DNA of 50,910 nucleotides from Pseudomonadota bacterium (GTDB lineage: Bacteria > Pseudomonadota > Alphaproteobacteria > Caulobacterales > Caulobacteraceae): assembly GCA_021816155.1 (NCBI GenBank), contig JAKAZA010000006.1, positions 1 through 50,910 of the forward strand. Reading direction: 5' to 3'. This document shows positions 37,100-46,162 of the stretch, in pieces. The notes below the pieces were generated by a model. The model did not search any database. It had not been told where the DNA came from and worked only from the letters and a program-made list of their open reading frames with translations. Positions within the stretch are counted from its first letter, which is position 1; the number at the start of each line of letters is the position of its first letter. Both the position numbers and the translations under genes were made by a program.

Positions 37100-39105
37100 C
37101 ACTTGGCCGCCGCCGGCTGCCTTGCGCGGGCGATCCCTACGCGGCTGGTGAGCGCGAAGCGCAACCGCCGGTCCGAGAGCGACAGAAGGCCGCCCAGCGC
37201 CATGAGAAGCGGTCCCGCGAAGATCAGCCGCACCCACGGGTTCCAATAGGCGCGGATCAGGAAGGTCGAGCCGCCGTTCGCAGCGGCCCGCCGCTCGCCG
37301 GAAACGACGTACATGTCGTCAAGCAGGGTGGGGCAGATGGCCACGCCAGATACGACCTGGCCGCCGGCCGCGTACATCCGCCGCTCCGGCGCCGCCTCGC
37401 ACAGCGTCGTCCCGTCGGGGCGCGAGACGTGAACCAGCAGCCGCTCCGCCTCGAAATTGGGCCCGAACAGGCTTCCGGCCTGGTCGAGGCGCAGCGTGTA
37501 GCCGGCGAGATGCATGGTCTGGCCGAACGAGAGCGCCTCGGCCCCCTCGGCCCGCCAGGCGCCCTGGAACGCCGCGCCGAGCGCGAAGACGCCGATGCCG
37601 GCGTGCGCGAGCGTCATCCCCCAGGCGCCGCGCGGCAGGCCCGCGGCGCGGCGTCCGACCTCGGCCCAGGGAGCGCGGAACAGCTTCACTCGCTCGGCGG
37701 CTTCGGCCAGGGCGCCGGCGATCACCCAGGCGCCCAGCGCCACCCCGCAGGCGGCCAGCGCGTTCGTCGGGCTGACCAGCGCCAGCGTGGCGATCGCAGC
37801 CCCCAGCGCGATCAGAGCCGCCACCCATAGCCGCTGCAGCACGCCCGGGAGGTCTCCGCGCTTCCAGGCGAGGAGCGGTCCGGCCGGCAGCACGATCAGG
37901 GCCGGCGCCACCAGCGCGGTGAAGGTGAGGTTGAAGTACGGCGGCCCCACCGAGATCGGCGTCCCGTCGATCGCCGCCCGGATCAGCGGCAGGAGCGTGC
38001 CGATCAGCACCACCGCCGTAGCGGCGGCGAACAGTACGTTGTTGAGGAACAGAGAGGCTTCGCGGCTGATCGGCGTGAACGCCGCCTCGTCCTTCAGTGT
38101 GGGCGCCCGCCAAGCGTAAAGGGCCAGCGCTGCGCCGGCCGCCACCCCTAGGATCACGAGGAGCAAAAGACCGCGCTTCGGATCGATGGCGAAGGCGTGC
38201 ACCGAGGTCAGCACGCCCGACCGGACAAGGAAGGCGCCCATCATCGAGAGCGTGAAGGCGCCGATGCCGAGAAGCGCCGTCCAGCTGGCGAGCGCGCCGC
38301 GCTTTTCGGTCACGGCCGCCGAGTGCAGCAGCGCCGTCCCGAGCAGCCACGGCATGAAGCTGGCGTTCTCCACCGGATCCCACGCCCACCAGCCGCCCCA
38401 GCCCAGCTCATAGTAGGCCCAGAAGGAGCCGAGCGTGATGCCGATGGTAAGGAGGCTCCAGGCCGCCAGCGTCCAGGGCCGGATCCAGCGCGCCCAGGCA
38501 GGATCGACCCGTCCCGCGATGAGCGCCGCGACCGACAGAGAGAACACAACCGAGAAGCCGACGTAGCCGGCGTAGAGGAACGGCGGGTGCGCGGCGAGCG
38601 CCGGGTCCTGAAGCAGCGGGTTCAGGGAATTGCCCTCCACCGGCATCTGCAGCAGGCCGATCCGCTGCAGCGGATCGGACGCGAACACCATGTAGCCGAT
38701 GAACAGCGCGCCCAGGGCGCCTTGCGTCGCGACGGCCGACGCCTTCAGGCCGAACGGCAGGCGCCGGCTCGCAGCCATCACGGCCCCGTAGCCGGTGAGG
38801 ATCAGGCACCAGAGGAGGATCGAGCCTTCGTGGCTGCCCCACGCACCGGCGATCTTGTAGAGGAGCGGTTTGGCGGTGTGCGAGTTCTCGGCGACGTTCA
38901 TCACCGAGAAGTCCGACGTCACGAAAGCGTGGATGAGGGCGAAGAAGCCCAGCGCGACGGCGGCGAAGGTCGCCATCGCCGCGCCCTCGCCGGCGCCGGC
39001 CAGCGCCGCGTCCCGTCGCAGCCGTCCCGCCGCCGACAGGGCCACCTGCGCGATGCTGAGCACCAGCGCGAGCGCCAGTGCGAACTGTCCCAGTTCGTCG
39101 ATCAT
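37099..39105 (-). CDS. ccmF: Heme lyase subunit CcmF
   Basis: Large polytopic membrane protein of 668 residues that joins heme from holo-CcmE to apocytochrome c. The heme-handling WWD motif is clear in LGWGGWWAWDPVENASFMPW, flanked by conserved histidines in the HEGSILLW and TALLHSAA segments; about 14-15 membrane helices are visible. Its ATG overlaps the ccmE stop (ATGA), and its stop overlaps the ccmH start, so the three genes are tightly coupled. Length and motifs are normal for the family. Confidence 0.96.
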   Translation of the reverse strand: MIDELGQFALALALVLSIAQVALSAAGRLRRDAALAGAGEGAAMATFAAVALGFFALIHAFVTSDFSVMNVAENSHTAKPLLYKIAGAWGSHEGSILLWCLILTGYGAVMAASRRLPFGLKASAVATQGALGALFIGYMVFASDPLQRIGLLQMPVEGNSLNPLLQDPALAAHPPFLYAGYVGFSVVFSLSVAALIAGRVDPAWARWIRPWTLAAWSLLTIGITLGSFWAYYELGWGGWWAWDPVENASFMPWLLGTALLHSAAVTEKRGALASWTALLGIGAFTLSMMGAFLVRSGVLTSVHAFAIDPKRGLLLLVILGVAAGAALALYAWRAPTLKDEAAFTPISREASLFLNNVLFAAATAVVLIGTLLPLIRAAIDGTPISVGPPYFNLTFTALVAPALIVLPAGPLLAWKRGDLPGVLQRLWVAALIALGAAIATLALVSPTNALAACGVALGAWVIAGALAEAAERVKLFRAPWAEVGRRAAGLPRGAWGMTLAHAGIGVFALGAAFQGAWRAEGAEALSFGQTMHLAGYTLRLDQAGSLFGPNFEAERLLVHVSRPDGTTLCEAAPERRMYAAGGQVVSGVAICPTLLDDMYVVSGERRAAANGGSTFLIRAYWNPWVRLIFAGPLLMALGGLLSLSDRRLRFALTSRVGIARARQPAAAK

Positions 39106-39581
39106 CGGGCGTACGCCGGGGCTTGCGCCCCGTCCCCGCGCCACTCGCCCTGCTTCTTGAGCGCCGCCGCCAGCTCCGGCGGCATGTACTTCTCGTCGTG
39201 CTTGGCGAAGATCTCGGTCGCGATAAAGACGCCCGCCGTATCAAACGCGCCGCGCGCCACCACCCCCTGGCCCTCGCGGAAGAGGTCCGGGACCTCGCCC
39301 TTGTAGGTCACCGGCGAAGCCGTGGTCTTGTCGACGACGACGAAGTCGATCTCTCCGTCGGGCTTCTTGAACAGGCTGCCCATGCGCACGAGACCCCCAA
39401 GCTCGATGGTCTGGCCAGGCGGCACGTGCGCCGCCAGCGCCTGCGACGGCGTGTAGAACAGCGAGATCGAGCCCTTCATAGCGTAGATCGCCACGGCGAG
39501 GGCGAGGACGAGCACCGGCGCGGCGACGGCCAGCGTCATCAGGCGACGCCGCGCGGTGCGGGATTTGGGAAGCAACGACAT
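39102..39581 (-). CDS. ccmE: Heme chaperone CcmE
   Basis: Membrane-anchored periplasmic heme carrier of 159 residues. A basic N-terminus and one helix (about 14-36) precede the OB-fold domain. The covalent heme-binding His128 and nearby Tyr132 are in AKHDEKYMPPE. ELGGLVRMGS and VTYKGEVPDLFREGQGVVARG are family-typical. The ATG at 39581 gives the normal length; no strong ribosome site is seen. A 52-base gap separates it from ccmI upstream. Confidence 0.95.
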   Translation of the reverse strand: MSLLPKSRTARRRLMTLAVAAPVLVLALAVAIYAMKGSISLFYTPSQALAAHVPPGQTIELGGLVRMGSLFKKPDGEIDFVVVDKTTASPVTYKGEVPDLFREGQGVVARGAFDTAGVFIATEIFAKHDEKYMPPELAAALKKQGEWRGDGAQAPAYAR

Positions 39582-39633
39582 CGGGATGACAATCTTAGGG
39601 CGAGTGGACGGCGGGGGACTCCAAGGGGAGCGC

Positions 39634-40737
39634 TTACGACGGCGGCTTTGCGGCCGCTTCGAGGGCGGACAATACATCCGGTCGCGCGGCATAGCGACGG
39701 CGAGCCTCGGTCAGCGCGGCGTCGCGGCGATCGGTCTCGCCCAGCACCGTGTAGGCCTTGACGAGCTGCACCCAGCCGGCGGGATCGTCGGGCTGGGCCT
39801 TCAGCCGCGCGGCGAGGCCGTCGACCATGGCCTGAATCTGCGGGGTCCCGACGGCTCCCTGGCCGCCTTGAGGTCCGGTCGGGGCCGTCTCGGCGGGAAG
39901 CGCGCCCGCAGACGCCACCTGCTGGATCTCCTGGCTGAGCGCATCGTGGCGCGGGTCGCCCGGCGGCAGCACGGCCAACAACGCGCGCCAGGCCGCGAGG
40001 CCGCCCTGCACGTCGCCCCCGGCGATGCGGGCGCGAGCCAGATAATAGCGGGCGTCGGCGGAGTTCGGATCGAGCGCGAGCAGGTGGCGGAACGCCGCCT
40101 GGGCGTCCGGACCGACGGCGCCGTTCGCCTGGGTCACCAGCGTCACGCCCAGCATGTCCCAGAGGTCGGGGCGGTTGGGCGCAATCGCGATGGCGCGTTG
40201 GAGCGCCTGCTCGGCCTCGCCGGCCTGGCCGGACGCGAACTCGGCCTTCGCGAACTCGGCGAGCGGCGTGGGGTCGTCAGGGTGATGGGCGGCGATGTCG
40301 CCCCAGACGGCGGCGAATTCGGCCGGATCGAGGGACTTGCCGGTCGCAGCCAGGGCTTCCCATCCCTTGAGACGCCGGGCAAACGGCTGGTCCCTCAGGC
40401 CCGGCGCGCCAACGACAGCGTAGACGCCGATCGCGAGGAGCGGGACCGCCGCCGCGAGGACAAGCACGACGACGGGCCTGGCGGCGACCACCGGAGGCTC
40501 GACCCGCCCGGCGGCGGCGAGCAGGCGCCTTCCCGTCTCGGCGCGCACGCTGCGCCGTTCACTTTCGGCTATCAGGCCGCTATCGGCCAGCTCGTCGAGC
40601 TCGGCCATCTGGCGGCGATAGACAGCGAGAGCCTGACTGTCGCTTCCCGTCCGGCGGGCGGCCAGCGCCGAGCGCCAAACGACGAGCGCCGCCAACCCCG
40701 CCGACACCAGGGCCGCGGCGATCCAGAGCCAGATCAT
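39634..40737 (-). CDS. ccmI: Cytochrome c biogenesis protein CcmI/CycH
   Basis: Apocytochrome c chaperone of 367 residues. Two N-terminal membrane helices (about 2-22 and 88-107) enclose a cytoplasmic loop with a leucine-zipper-like stretch VYRRQMAELDELADSGL. The periplasmic part has TPR repeats: LAEFAKAEFASGQAGEAEQAL, LWDMLGVTLVTQANGAVG and YYLARARIAGGDVQGGLAAW. It heads the ccm operon. AAGG lies 8 bases before the ATG at 40737. The 210-base gap upstream to the divergent gene shows no further gene. Confidence 0.92.
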   Translation of the reverse strand: MIWLWIAAALVSAGLAALVVWRSALAARRTGSDSQALAVYRRQMAELDELADSGLIAESERRSVRAETGRRLLAAAGRVEPPVVAARPVVVLVLAAAVPLLAIGVYAVVGAPGLRDQPFARRLKGWEALAATGKSLDPAEFAAVWGDIAAHHPDDPTPLAEFAKAEFASGQAGEAEQALQRAIAIAPNRPDLWDMLGVTLVTQANGAVGPDAQAAFRHLLALDPNSADARYYLARARIAGGDVQGGLAAWRALLAVLPPGDPRHDALSQEIQQVASAGALPAETAPTGPQGGQGAVGTPQIQAMVDGLAARLKAQPDDPAGWVQLVKAYTVLGETDRRDAALTEARRRYAARPDVLSALEAAAKPPS

Positions 40738-40947
40738 GCGCCGCGCCTTATCGGAAAACCCTCGCCTTAGCGAGGCGCCGTCTTGCCGCGCGGGCGCCGA
40801 GATCGACGGGATCGGCGCCTTCAATCGTAACGATAGCCTGGCGCAGGACAAACGTGCGTTGCAGAAGCCGCGACGTTGCCGTAGGGTGTTCCGCGAGGGA
40901 CGCGTTGCAGGCGCCGTGCGACGTCCGCACCGGCCAAGGACGACGGC

Positions 40948-41484
40948 ATGCGCCTATTCCCTGCTCACCGCTTGGCGGTCGCAATCGGACTGGCGTTCAT
41001 CGCAGCGAACCCCGCGCTGGCGCGGCCCGGCGGGTTCGGCTGCTTGTGGCCCGCCAACAACCTAGTGGAGAAGACCACCCTCTCGCGCTACTACTTCAAC
41101 CGCGCGGACCGGGTCTACATCCTGACGGTCTATCTCAACGAGACAGCACCCGAGCAGGACGGCATCTTCGACGACAGGGGCATCTCAATCGGCGTCGGCT
41201 CGACCGGTCCGCACAAGGTGGGAGTCTGCAAGATCGTCCCACCGAACCTGCAATCGGTGGGGCGGATCCGCTGGCGCGAAATCAAGGCTGGATCAGACCC
41301 AGGCGTGTTCGACGCCATCGACATCCGTCAGGCCCTGCCCCCCGATCTCGACTCCGACCTGCCCACGGGCGCGAGGTTCGGATGGGTTGTGCTGCGGCCC
41401 ACGACCCCCGCCGTCTCCGGCAAGGTCACGATCGAGTTCCATGTCCACACCATGGACGCCGCCTATCTCGCGAGCGGCGGCTGA
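40948..41484 (+). CDS. Exported hypothetical protein
   Basis: A 178-residue protein with a signal peptide (MRLFPAHRLAVAIGLAFIAANPALA, cut near residue 25, given here with its Ala-x-Ala end). The mature part is rich in beta-type segments: SRYYFNRADRVYILTVYL, GISIGVGSTGPHKVGVC, RFGWVVLRPTTP and VTIEFHVHTMD. Two cysteines (in FGCLWP and VGVCKIV) could form a disulfide. I recognise no family. It is divergent from ccmI and convergent with the MmgE/PrpD gene, ending four bases before it. Confidence 0.75.
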   Translation: MRLFPAHRLAVAIGLAFIAANPALARPGGFGCLWPANNLVEKTTLSRYYFNRADRVYILTVYLNETAPEQDGIFDDRGISIGVGSTGPHKVGVCKIVPPNLQSVGRIRWREIKAGSDPGVFDAIDIRQALPPDLDSDLPTGARFGWVVLRPTTPAVSGKVTIEFHVHTMDAAYLASGG

Positions 41485-41488
41485 CCGG

Positions 41489-42859
41489 CTAGGCGCGGAC
41501 CAGTTCGATGAGCTTCGCTAGGTCCGGCAGCGTGTCGAACTCTCGACAAAGCTCGATGACCTGCACCGCACGCGCCTCGCCGAGGGCCTTGCCGCCGAGA
41601 TGGCGGAATTTGCGCTCGATCCTTTCCTGCTGGGCGCCGAGGTCGCGCATCGGCTGCGAGACGTCGCCTGTGCGGGCGATGACGCGGCCGTCCTGAAGGC
41701 GCACCGCGACCTCGCAGCCCCGCCCGACCTGCGTCGGCTCCACGGTCACCTTGTCGCGCAGCGCGACGAGGTCGGGCCGGCGCGCCGTCGCGTCGGAAAA
41801 AAGAGCGTCCTGGAACGTATCCTCGCCCGCAAGCGCCAGCGCGGTCGTCATGCGCAGCGAGAACTTGCACTCCAGACCGGTCGCGGGCGCCGCGATGTTG
41901 CAGACCCCGAGATGACCCTCCGGGACCCTCACGGTCACCGCCGCGATCACGCCGGGGTCGACCCCCGCCTCGACGCGCAGCTGGTTCGCCGCCTCGATCG
42001 AATCGTGAGTGAGGTAGCAGGCCGCATGATACTTGAAGAGCGCCTCGACGACCCACGGCGCGGGACGATCGGCGAGGCCCGCTGCCGGGTCCGCGCTCGT
42101 CGACTGAGTGGCCGTGAAGCCCTGCGCCGAGGCCAGGATATCGATGTCGCTGGTGAAGCCGCGGGCGGCCAGGCGCGCGGCGAGGAGGCCGTTCTGAGCG
42201 GCCTTGCCCGGGTGCAGTGGCTTCGACATGGTGCCGAAGCAGCTCTTCAGGCCAGCGGCCTGCGTGCCCGCGAGGCCCAGCGCGTGGCTCAGCGCCTCGC
42301 CCTCGACCCCCAGCAGCCGCGACGCCGCCACCGCCGCCCCGAACGTTCCGGTCGTGGCAGTCGTGTGCCAGCCGCGCGCATAATGCGAAGGCCCGATCAG
42401 CCGCGCGATCCTGCACTCCGCCTCGACCCCGGCGATGAACGCGGCGAGCGCGTCGGCGCCCGTGGCGCGCCGCGCTTCGGCCAGCGCGAACACCACCGGC
42501 GCGACCGGCACGGTGGGGTGACCCATCGGCATGATCACGTCGTCGAAGTCGAGCGCGTGTCCCATGGCGCCGTTGATCAGCACCGCGTCGAGCGGGCGGA
42601 CCCGCCGGCGGTGGCCGAGGATGGCCACGCCGGCCGGGTCGTCGGCGGGCGCCAGGTCGTCCAGCAGGATTCCGACCAAAGGCTCGGCGCGGCCGGCCAA
42701 AGCGACGCCAAGCCAGTCGAGCAGGCACTGCTTGGCGACGGTCACCGCCGCGGCGGGCAGCTCCGTCAGGCGCATCGACGCGACACGCGCGGCGAGCTGA
42801 GCGGTGACGGTCGGCGTACGCTGAGCGGCGGCGCGCGCCAGTTCCAGTGTCTCGGACAT
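41489..42859 (-). CDS. MmgE/PrpD family protein
   Basis: A 456-residue member of the MmgE/PrpD family, which includes 2-methylcitrate dehydratase (PrpD) and cis-aconitate decarboxylase. Seen: QCLLDWLGVALAGRAEPL, LINGAMGHALDFDDV with the conserved His and Asp pair, HTTATTGTFGAAVAAS, LAGTQAAGLKSCFGTM.KPLHPGKAAQNGL and a C-terminal DGRVIARTGD domain. It lies beside two citrate-synthase-family genes, so a methylcitrate-type route for propionyl-CoA is a reasonable inference, though no methylisocitrate lyase is present and the family has many other activities. The ATG is at 42859. Confidence 0.88.
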   Translation of the reverse strand: MSETLELARAAAQRTPTVTAQLAARVASMRLTELPAAAVTVAKQCLLDWLGVALAGRAEPLVGILLDDLAPADDPAGVAILGHRRRVRPLDAVLINGAMGHALDFDDVIMPMGHPTVPVAPVVFALAEARRATGADALAAFIAGVEAECRIARLIGPSHYARGWHTTATTGTFGAAVAASRLLGVEGEALSHALGLAGTQAAGLKSCFGTMSKPLHPGKAAQNGLLAARLAARGFTSDIDILASAQGFTATQSTSADPAAGLADRPAPWVVEALFKYHAACYLTHDSIEAANQLRVEAGVDPGVIAAVTVRVPEGHLGVCNIAAPATGLECKFSLRMTTALALAGEDTFQDALFSDATARRPDLVALRDKVTVEPTQVGRGCEVAVRLQDGRVIARTGDVSQPMRDLGAQQERIERKFRHLGGKALGEARAVQVIELCREFDTLPDLAKLIELVRA

Positions 42860-42988
42860 CGGCGTCTCTCCGGCGTCCCGGCCACGGCCCCTCGAAGGCG
42901 GGATGAGGGTCCGCCGTCAAACGCTTGCGCCCGAGTCTTCGTCCCGGCGCGGTCCCCGTCAAGGAGGGCCTTCAGGCGGCCGTGGCGA

Positions 42989-44140
42989 TCACAGCTCTAT
43001 CACCGGCCCCACGTACCGCGCCCTGGGCCGTATCAGCCGCCCGGCGCCGATCTGCTCGATGGCGTGTGCGAGCCAGCCCGCGGTGCGGGAGACCGCGAAC
43101 AGGGCGACCGGCGCCTCGACCGGCAGGTCGAGCGCGCTCCGCAGGGCCACGAGGGCGAAGTCCATGTTGGCCCGCTGGCCGGTCTGCGTTTCCACCTCGC
43201 GGCGAAGGTCGGCAAGCGAGGGCGGGACCGTGATCGCCGCCAGCAGCGCCACGGCGCGCGGATCGCCGTCGGGATAGAGCGCATGGCCGAAGCCAGGCGG
43301 CGGGCCGCCGGACGCGAGGGTGCGGGCGAGGCCGCGCCGTTGCGCCATCGCCGCGAACGCCTCGACGCGCGCCGCCATGCCGCCGTGGCGCGGACCGGAG
43401 AGCGCGCAGAGCCCCGCCAGGATCGCGGCGGAGAGCGACGCGCCCGTGGACGCCGCGACCCGCGCCGCGAACGTCGAGGCGTTGAGCTCGTGATCGGCGA
43501 GGAGAACCAGTGCGCGGCGGATCGCGTCCCAGCCGGCGCGCGGCGCGCGCCAGGCTCGGCCGAGCCGCTCGTGGATCGCGCCCGCCTCCTCCTCGCGCGG
43601 CGCCCAGCCCTCGTGGCCGGCGACGGCCGCCGCCATCAGGTCGAGCAGGCCCGCGGCCTCACCGGCGAGATCGTCGGCGGTGCGGTCCTGCGCCGGCGGA
43701 TCGGCGGCGGCGCGGGCGGCGAAGGCGGCGAAGGCGCGGGCCATGCCGCTGGGCCCGTCCGGCGCATCGACCACCACGTCCGGCGGCAGGCCGAGCCCGC
43801 CGCGCAGCAGCCGCGCCACCTCTTCGAGCGTCGCCGTCTCGCTGAGCCGCGCCGCGTCCTGGCCGCGGTACCAGAGCCGGCCGCCCTGCACCGTGGTGAT
43901 CGCCGAGGCCAGCACCGGCTCGCCCCAGGCGATGGCCGCCACCGCCACGTCGGCCGCCTTGCGGCCGCGCGCCTTCTTCTGCGCCAGCGCGGCGACGTCG
44001 CTGGCCCGATAGCGGCTGCGGCGCGGCTCGGCCGGATCGGGCTCGGCCCGCACGCGACCTCGGCTGACGTAGGCGTAGAGCGTCTGCGGCCGCACCCGCA
44101 ACGCCGCCATCGCCTCGTCGGCGGTCATCCAGTCAGGCAT
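42989..44140 (-). CDS. Citrate synthase family protein with N-terminal helix-turn-helix
   Basis: A 383-residue protein. Residues 1-55 form a MerR/excisionase-like DNA-binding domain (WMTADEAMAALRVRPQTLYA and the following YVSRGRV wing). The rest is a citrate-synthase fold with candidate catalytic residues His217 (ADHELNAST), His252 (GPRHGG), His286 in GFGHALYPDGDPR and Asp327 in ANMDFALVAL. The usual GFGHRVY has become GFGHALY. The joined domains suggest an enzyme that also binds DNA, or a metabolite-sensing regulator built on an enzyme fold; that is inference. It is divergent from a second citrate synthase across 74 bases with repeated ATTGA motifs at its own start. Confidence 0.87.
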   Translation of the reverse strand: MPDWMTADEAMAALRVRPQTLYAYVSRGRVRAEPDPAEPRRSRYRASDVAALAQKKARGRKAADVAVAAIAWGEPVLASAITTVQGGRLWYRGQDAARLSETATLEEVARLLRGGLGLPPDVVVDAPDGPSGMARAFAAFAARAAADPPAQDRTADDLAGEAAGLLDLMAAAVAGHEGWAPREEEAGAIHERLGRAWRAPRAGWDAIRRALVLLADHELNASTFAARVAASTGASLSAAILAGLCALSGPRHGGMAARVEAFAAMAQRRGLARTLASGGPPPGFGHALYPDGDPRAVALLAAITVPPSLADLRREVETQTGQRANMDFALVALRSALDLPVEAPVALFAVSRTAGWLAHAIEQIGAGRLIRPRARYVGPVIEL

Positions 44141-44162
44141 TGATTAGATTGATCAAGATTGA
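44139..44162. promoter_or_regulatory. Phased ATTGA repeats, possible operator
   Basis: Three copies of ATTGA start at 44139, 44148 and 44158, about one helical turn apart, and include the palindrome TTGATCAA. They cover the start codon of the HTH-citrate synthase and face the divergent gene, a fitting place for autoregulation. Confidence 0.4.
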
Positions 44163-44214
44163 CGCCATATGGGCAAGGTCACATGTGCCAGCGAGCAAAT
44201 CAAGGAGCATAACA

Positions 44215-45309
44215 TTGATCGACGGCATTGATGGACTCGAGAACATCGTCGCGGCGGAGACCGTGCTTTCCGAAGTGGACGGCCAGGCCGGGCGGCTGGT
44301 GATCCGCGGCCACGCGGTGGAGGAACTGGCCGGGCGAGCGACGTACGAAGAGGCCGCGCGCCTGCTGCTGGAGGGTTTCTTCGACGACCTGCCGGCCGAC
44401 CTGCAGCCGGCGATCGGCGCGGCGCGGGCTGAGGTGTTCGCCCACGTCGCCGCGCTCGACGACACGCTGGCGGCGCTGACCCCGATGGAGGCGATGCGGG
44501 CGCTGACCGCGCGGCTGGCCGACGGCGACGACCTGGCCACCGCGATCCGGCTGATCGCAGCGCCGTCCGTGTTCACCGCCGCGGTGGTGCGCCGCCAAGC
44601 CGGCGAGGCGCCGCTGGCGCCCGACCCTGCGCTGAGCCATGCCGCTGACAGCCTGCGCATGCTGCGCGGCGCGCCGGCGCCGGCCGCCGAGGTGAAGGCG
44701 TTCGAGACCTACCTGGTCACCGTGATCGACCACGGCCTCAACGCTTCGACCTTCACCGCCCGCGTCATCGCCTCGACGCGCGCGGGCCTGACCAGCGCCG
44801 TGCTGGGCGGGATCAGCGCACTCAAAGGGCCGCTGCACGGCGGCGCGCCCGGACCGGTGATCGAGATGCTCGACGGCATCGGCGCTCCGGACAACGCGCG
44901 GCCCTGGATCGAGGCGGCGCTGGACCGCGGCGACCGCCTCATGGGCTTCGGCCACCGTGTCTACAAGGTGCGCGACCCGCGCGCCGACGCGCTGAAGCGG
45001 GCGGTCCGCAAGCTCTCCGATGGCTCCAACGAGCTTCCCGGCCGCCTTGCGTTCGCCGAGGCGGTCGAACAGGCCGCGCTCGCCATCCTGAAGGACCGCA
45101 AGCCGAACCGGTCGCTGCAGACCAACGTCGAGTTCTACACCGCGCTGCTCCTGGAGGCGCTGGCCTTCCCGCCATCGGCCTTCACCTGCGTCTTCGCCAT
45201 CGGCCGGGTGACCGGCTGGATCGCCCACGCCCGCGAACAGATAGCCGGCGGGCGCCTGATCCGGCCGCAGTCGCGCTATGTGGGGCCGAGGCCGAAGCGG
45301 GCGGCCTGA
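44215..45309 (+). CDS. Citrate/methylcitrate synthase family protein
   Basis: Condenses an acyl-CoA with oxaloacetate; 364 residues, of the short bacterial type. Seen: the N-terminal GLENIVAAETVLSEVDG, LVIRGHAVEEL, catalytic-region His173 (IDHGLNASTF), His208 (GPLHGGAPG), and His247 in MGFGHRVYKVRDPRA. The position of the usual catalytic Asp is Glu306 (TNVEFYTALL), also seen in some type-II synthases. The start is the TTG at 44215, because AAGGAG lies 8 bases before it and the conserved N-terminus begins there; a TTG at 44140 would overlap the divergent gene. It probably works with the divergent HTH paralogue. Confidence 0.9.
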   Translation: MIDGIDGLENIVAAETVLSEVDGQAGRLVIRGHAVEELAGRATYEEAARLLLEGFFDDLPADLQPAIGAARAEVFAHVAALDDTLAALTPMEAMRALTARLADGDDLATAIRLIAAPSVFTAAVVRRQAGEAPLAPDPALSHAADSLRMLRGAPAPAAEVKAFETYLVTVIDHGLNASTFTARVIASTRAGLTSAVLGGISALKGPLHGGAPGPVIEMLDGIGAPDNARPWIEAALDRGDRLMGFGHRVYKVRDPRADALKRAVRKLSDGSNELPGRLAFAEAVEQAALAILKDRKPNRSLQTNVEFYTALLLEALAFPPSAFTCVFAIGRVTGWIAHAREQIAGGRLIRPQSRYVGPRPKRAA

Positions 45310-45433
45310 TCCTGGAAGCGCGGCCGGCGGTGATCCGCACGATGGCGGCCGAAAGCGCCATCGGCTGCGAGCGGCGGCCTGAGGCGACGCGGCGTTTCGT
45401 CCTTGCGCGGCGCTTCGTGTAGAAGCCCGCGCC

Positions 45434-46162
45434 ATGACGGACACGATCCACGGCGCGCTCGTGCTGTTCTCCGGCGGGCAGGACTCCAGCGTCTGCCTGG
45501 CCTGGGCGCTGCAGCGGTACACGCGCGTCGAGACGGTAGGCTTCGACTACGGCCAGCGCCACGCGGTGGAGCTGGAGGCGCGGCGCGTGTTGCGCGAAGG
45601 CCTCCAGCGCCGGTTCCCCATGTGGGCGGTGCGGCTCGGCGGCGACCACATGCTCGACATCAAGGGTTTCGGCGCCATTGGCGATACGGCGCTGACCGCC
45701 GAGCGGGCAATCGAGATCACCGAGAAGGGCCTGCCTTCGACCTACGTGCCGGGCCGCAACCTCGTGTTCCTCACCTACGCCGCCGCGCTGGCCGACCGGC
45801 TGGGGCTGAAGGCGCTGGTGGGCGGCATGTGCGAGACCGACTTTTCCGGCTATCCGGACTGCCGGCGGCGCACGATGGATGCGATGGAGACCGCGCTGGA
45901 GCTGGGCATGGAGCGCGCCTTCCCGATCAAGACGCCGCTGATGCGGCTCTCCAAGGCCGAGACCTGGGCCCTGGCCAAGGGGCTCGGCGGCGACGAGCTG
46001 ATCGAGTTGATCCGCCGCGACAGCCACACCTGCTACCTCGGCCAGCGCGATGTGGAGCACGACTGGGGCTTCGGCTGCGGCGCCTGCCCGGCCTGCGAGC
46101 TGCGCGCCAACGGCTGGCGCGACTGGGTGAGCGCCGGCCGACCGGCGCTGGCGCCGTCATGA
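45434..46162 (+). CDS. queC: 7-cyano-7-deazaguanine (preQ0) synthase
   Basis: ATP-dependent enzyme that converts 7-carboxy-7-deazaguanine to preQ0 for queuosine in tRNA. It has 242 residues. The PP-loop LFSGGQDSS (residues 11-19) binds ATP. The zinc site is formed by cysteines in HTCYLG and [25 protein letters not shown] and [15 protein letters not shown] are typical of the family. The stop overlaps the queE start (ATGA), giving a queC-queE-queD unit. The 124-base gap upstream has a hairpin at 45341-45362 but no recognisable preQ1 riboswitch. Confidence 0.96.
   Translation: MTDTIHGALVLFSGGQDSSVCLAWALQRYTRVETVGFDYGQRHAVELEARRVLREGLQRRFPMWAVRLGGDHMLDIKGFGAIGDTALTAERAIEITEKGLPSTYVPGRNLVFLTYAAALADRLGLKALVGGMCETDFSGYPDCRRRTMDAMETALELGMERAFPIKTPLMRLSKAETWALAKGLGGDELIELIRRDSHTCYLGQRDVEHDWGFGCGACPACELRANGWRDWVSAGRPALAPS

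Noticed and set aside
41600..44143. Open frame of 847 codons on the + strand
   Set aside because: It runs opposite two recognisable genes (MmgE/PrpD and HTH-citrate synthase) and has shadow composition.
45341..45362. Hairpin upstream of queC as a preQ1 riboswitch
   Set aside because: It is a simple 7-bp stem (GATGGCG/CGCCATC) without the conserved A-rich tail or C-rich loop of preQ1 aptamers.
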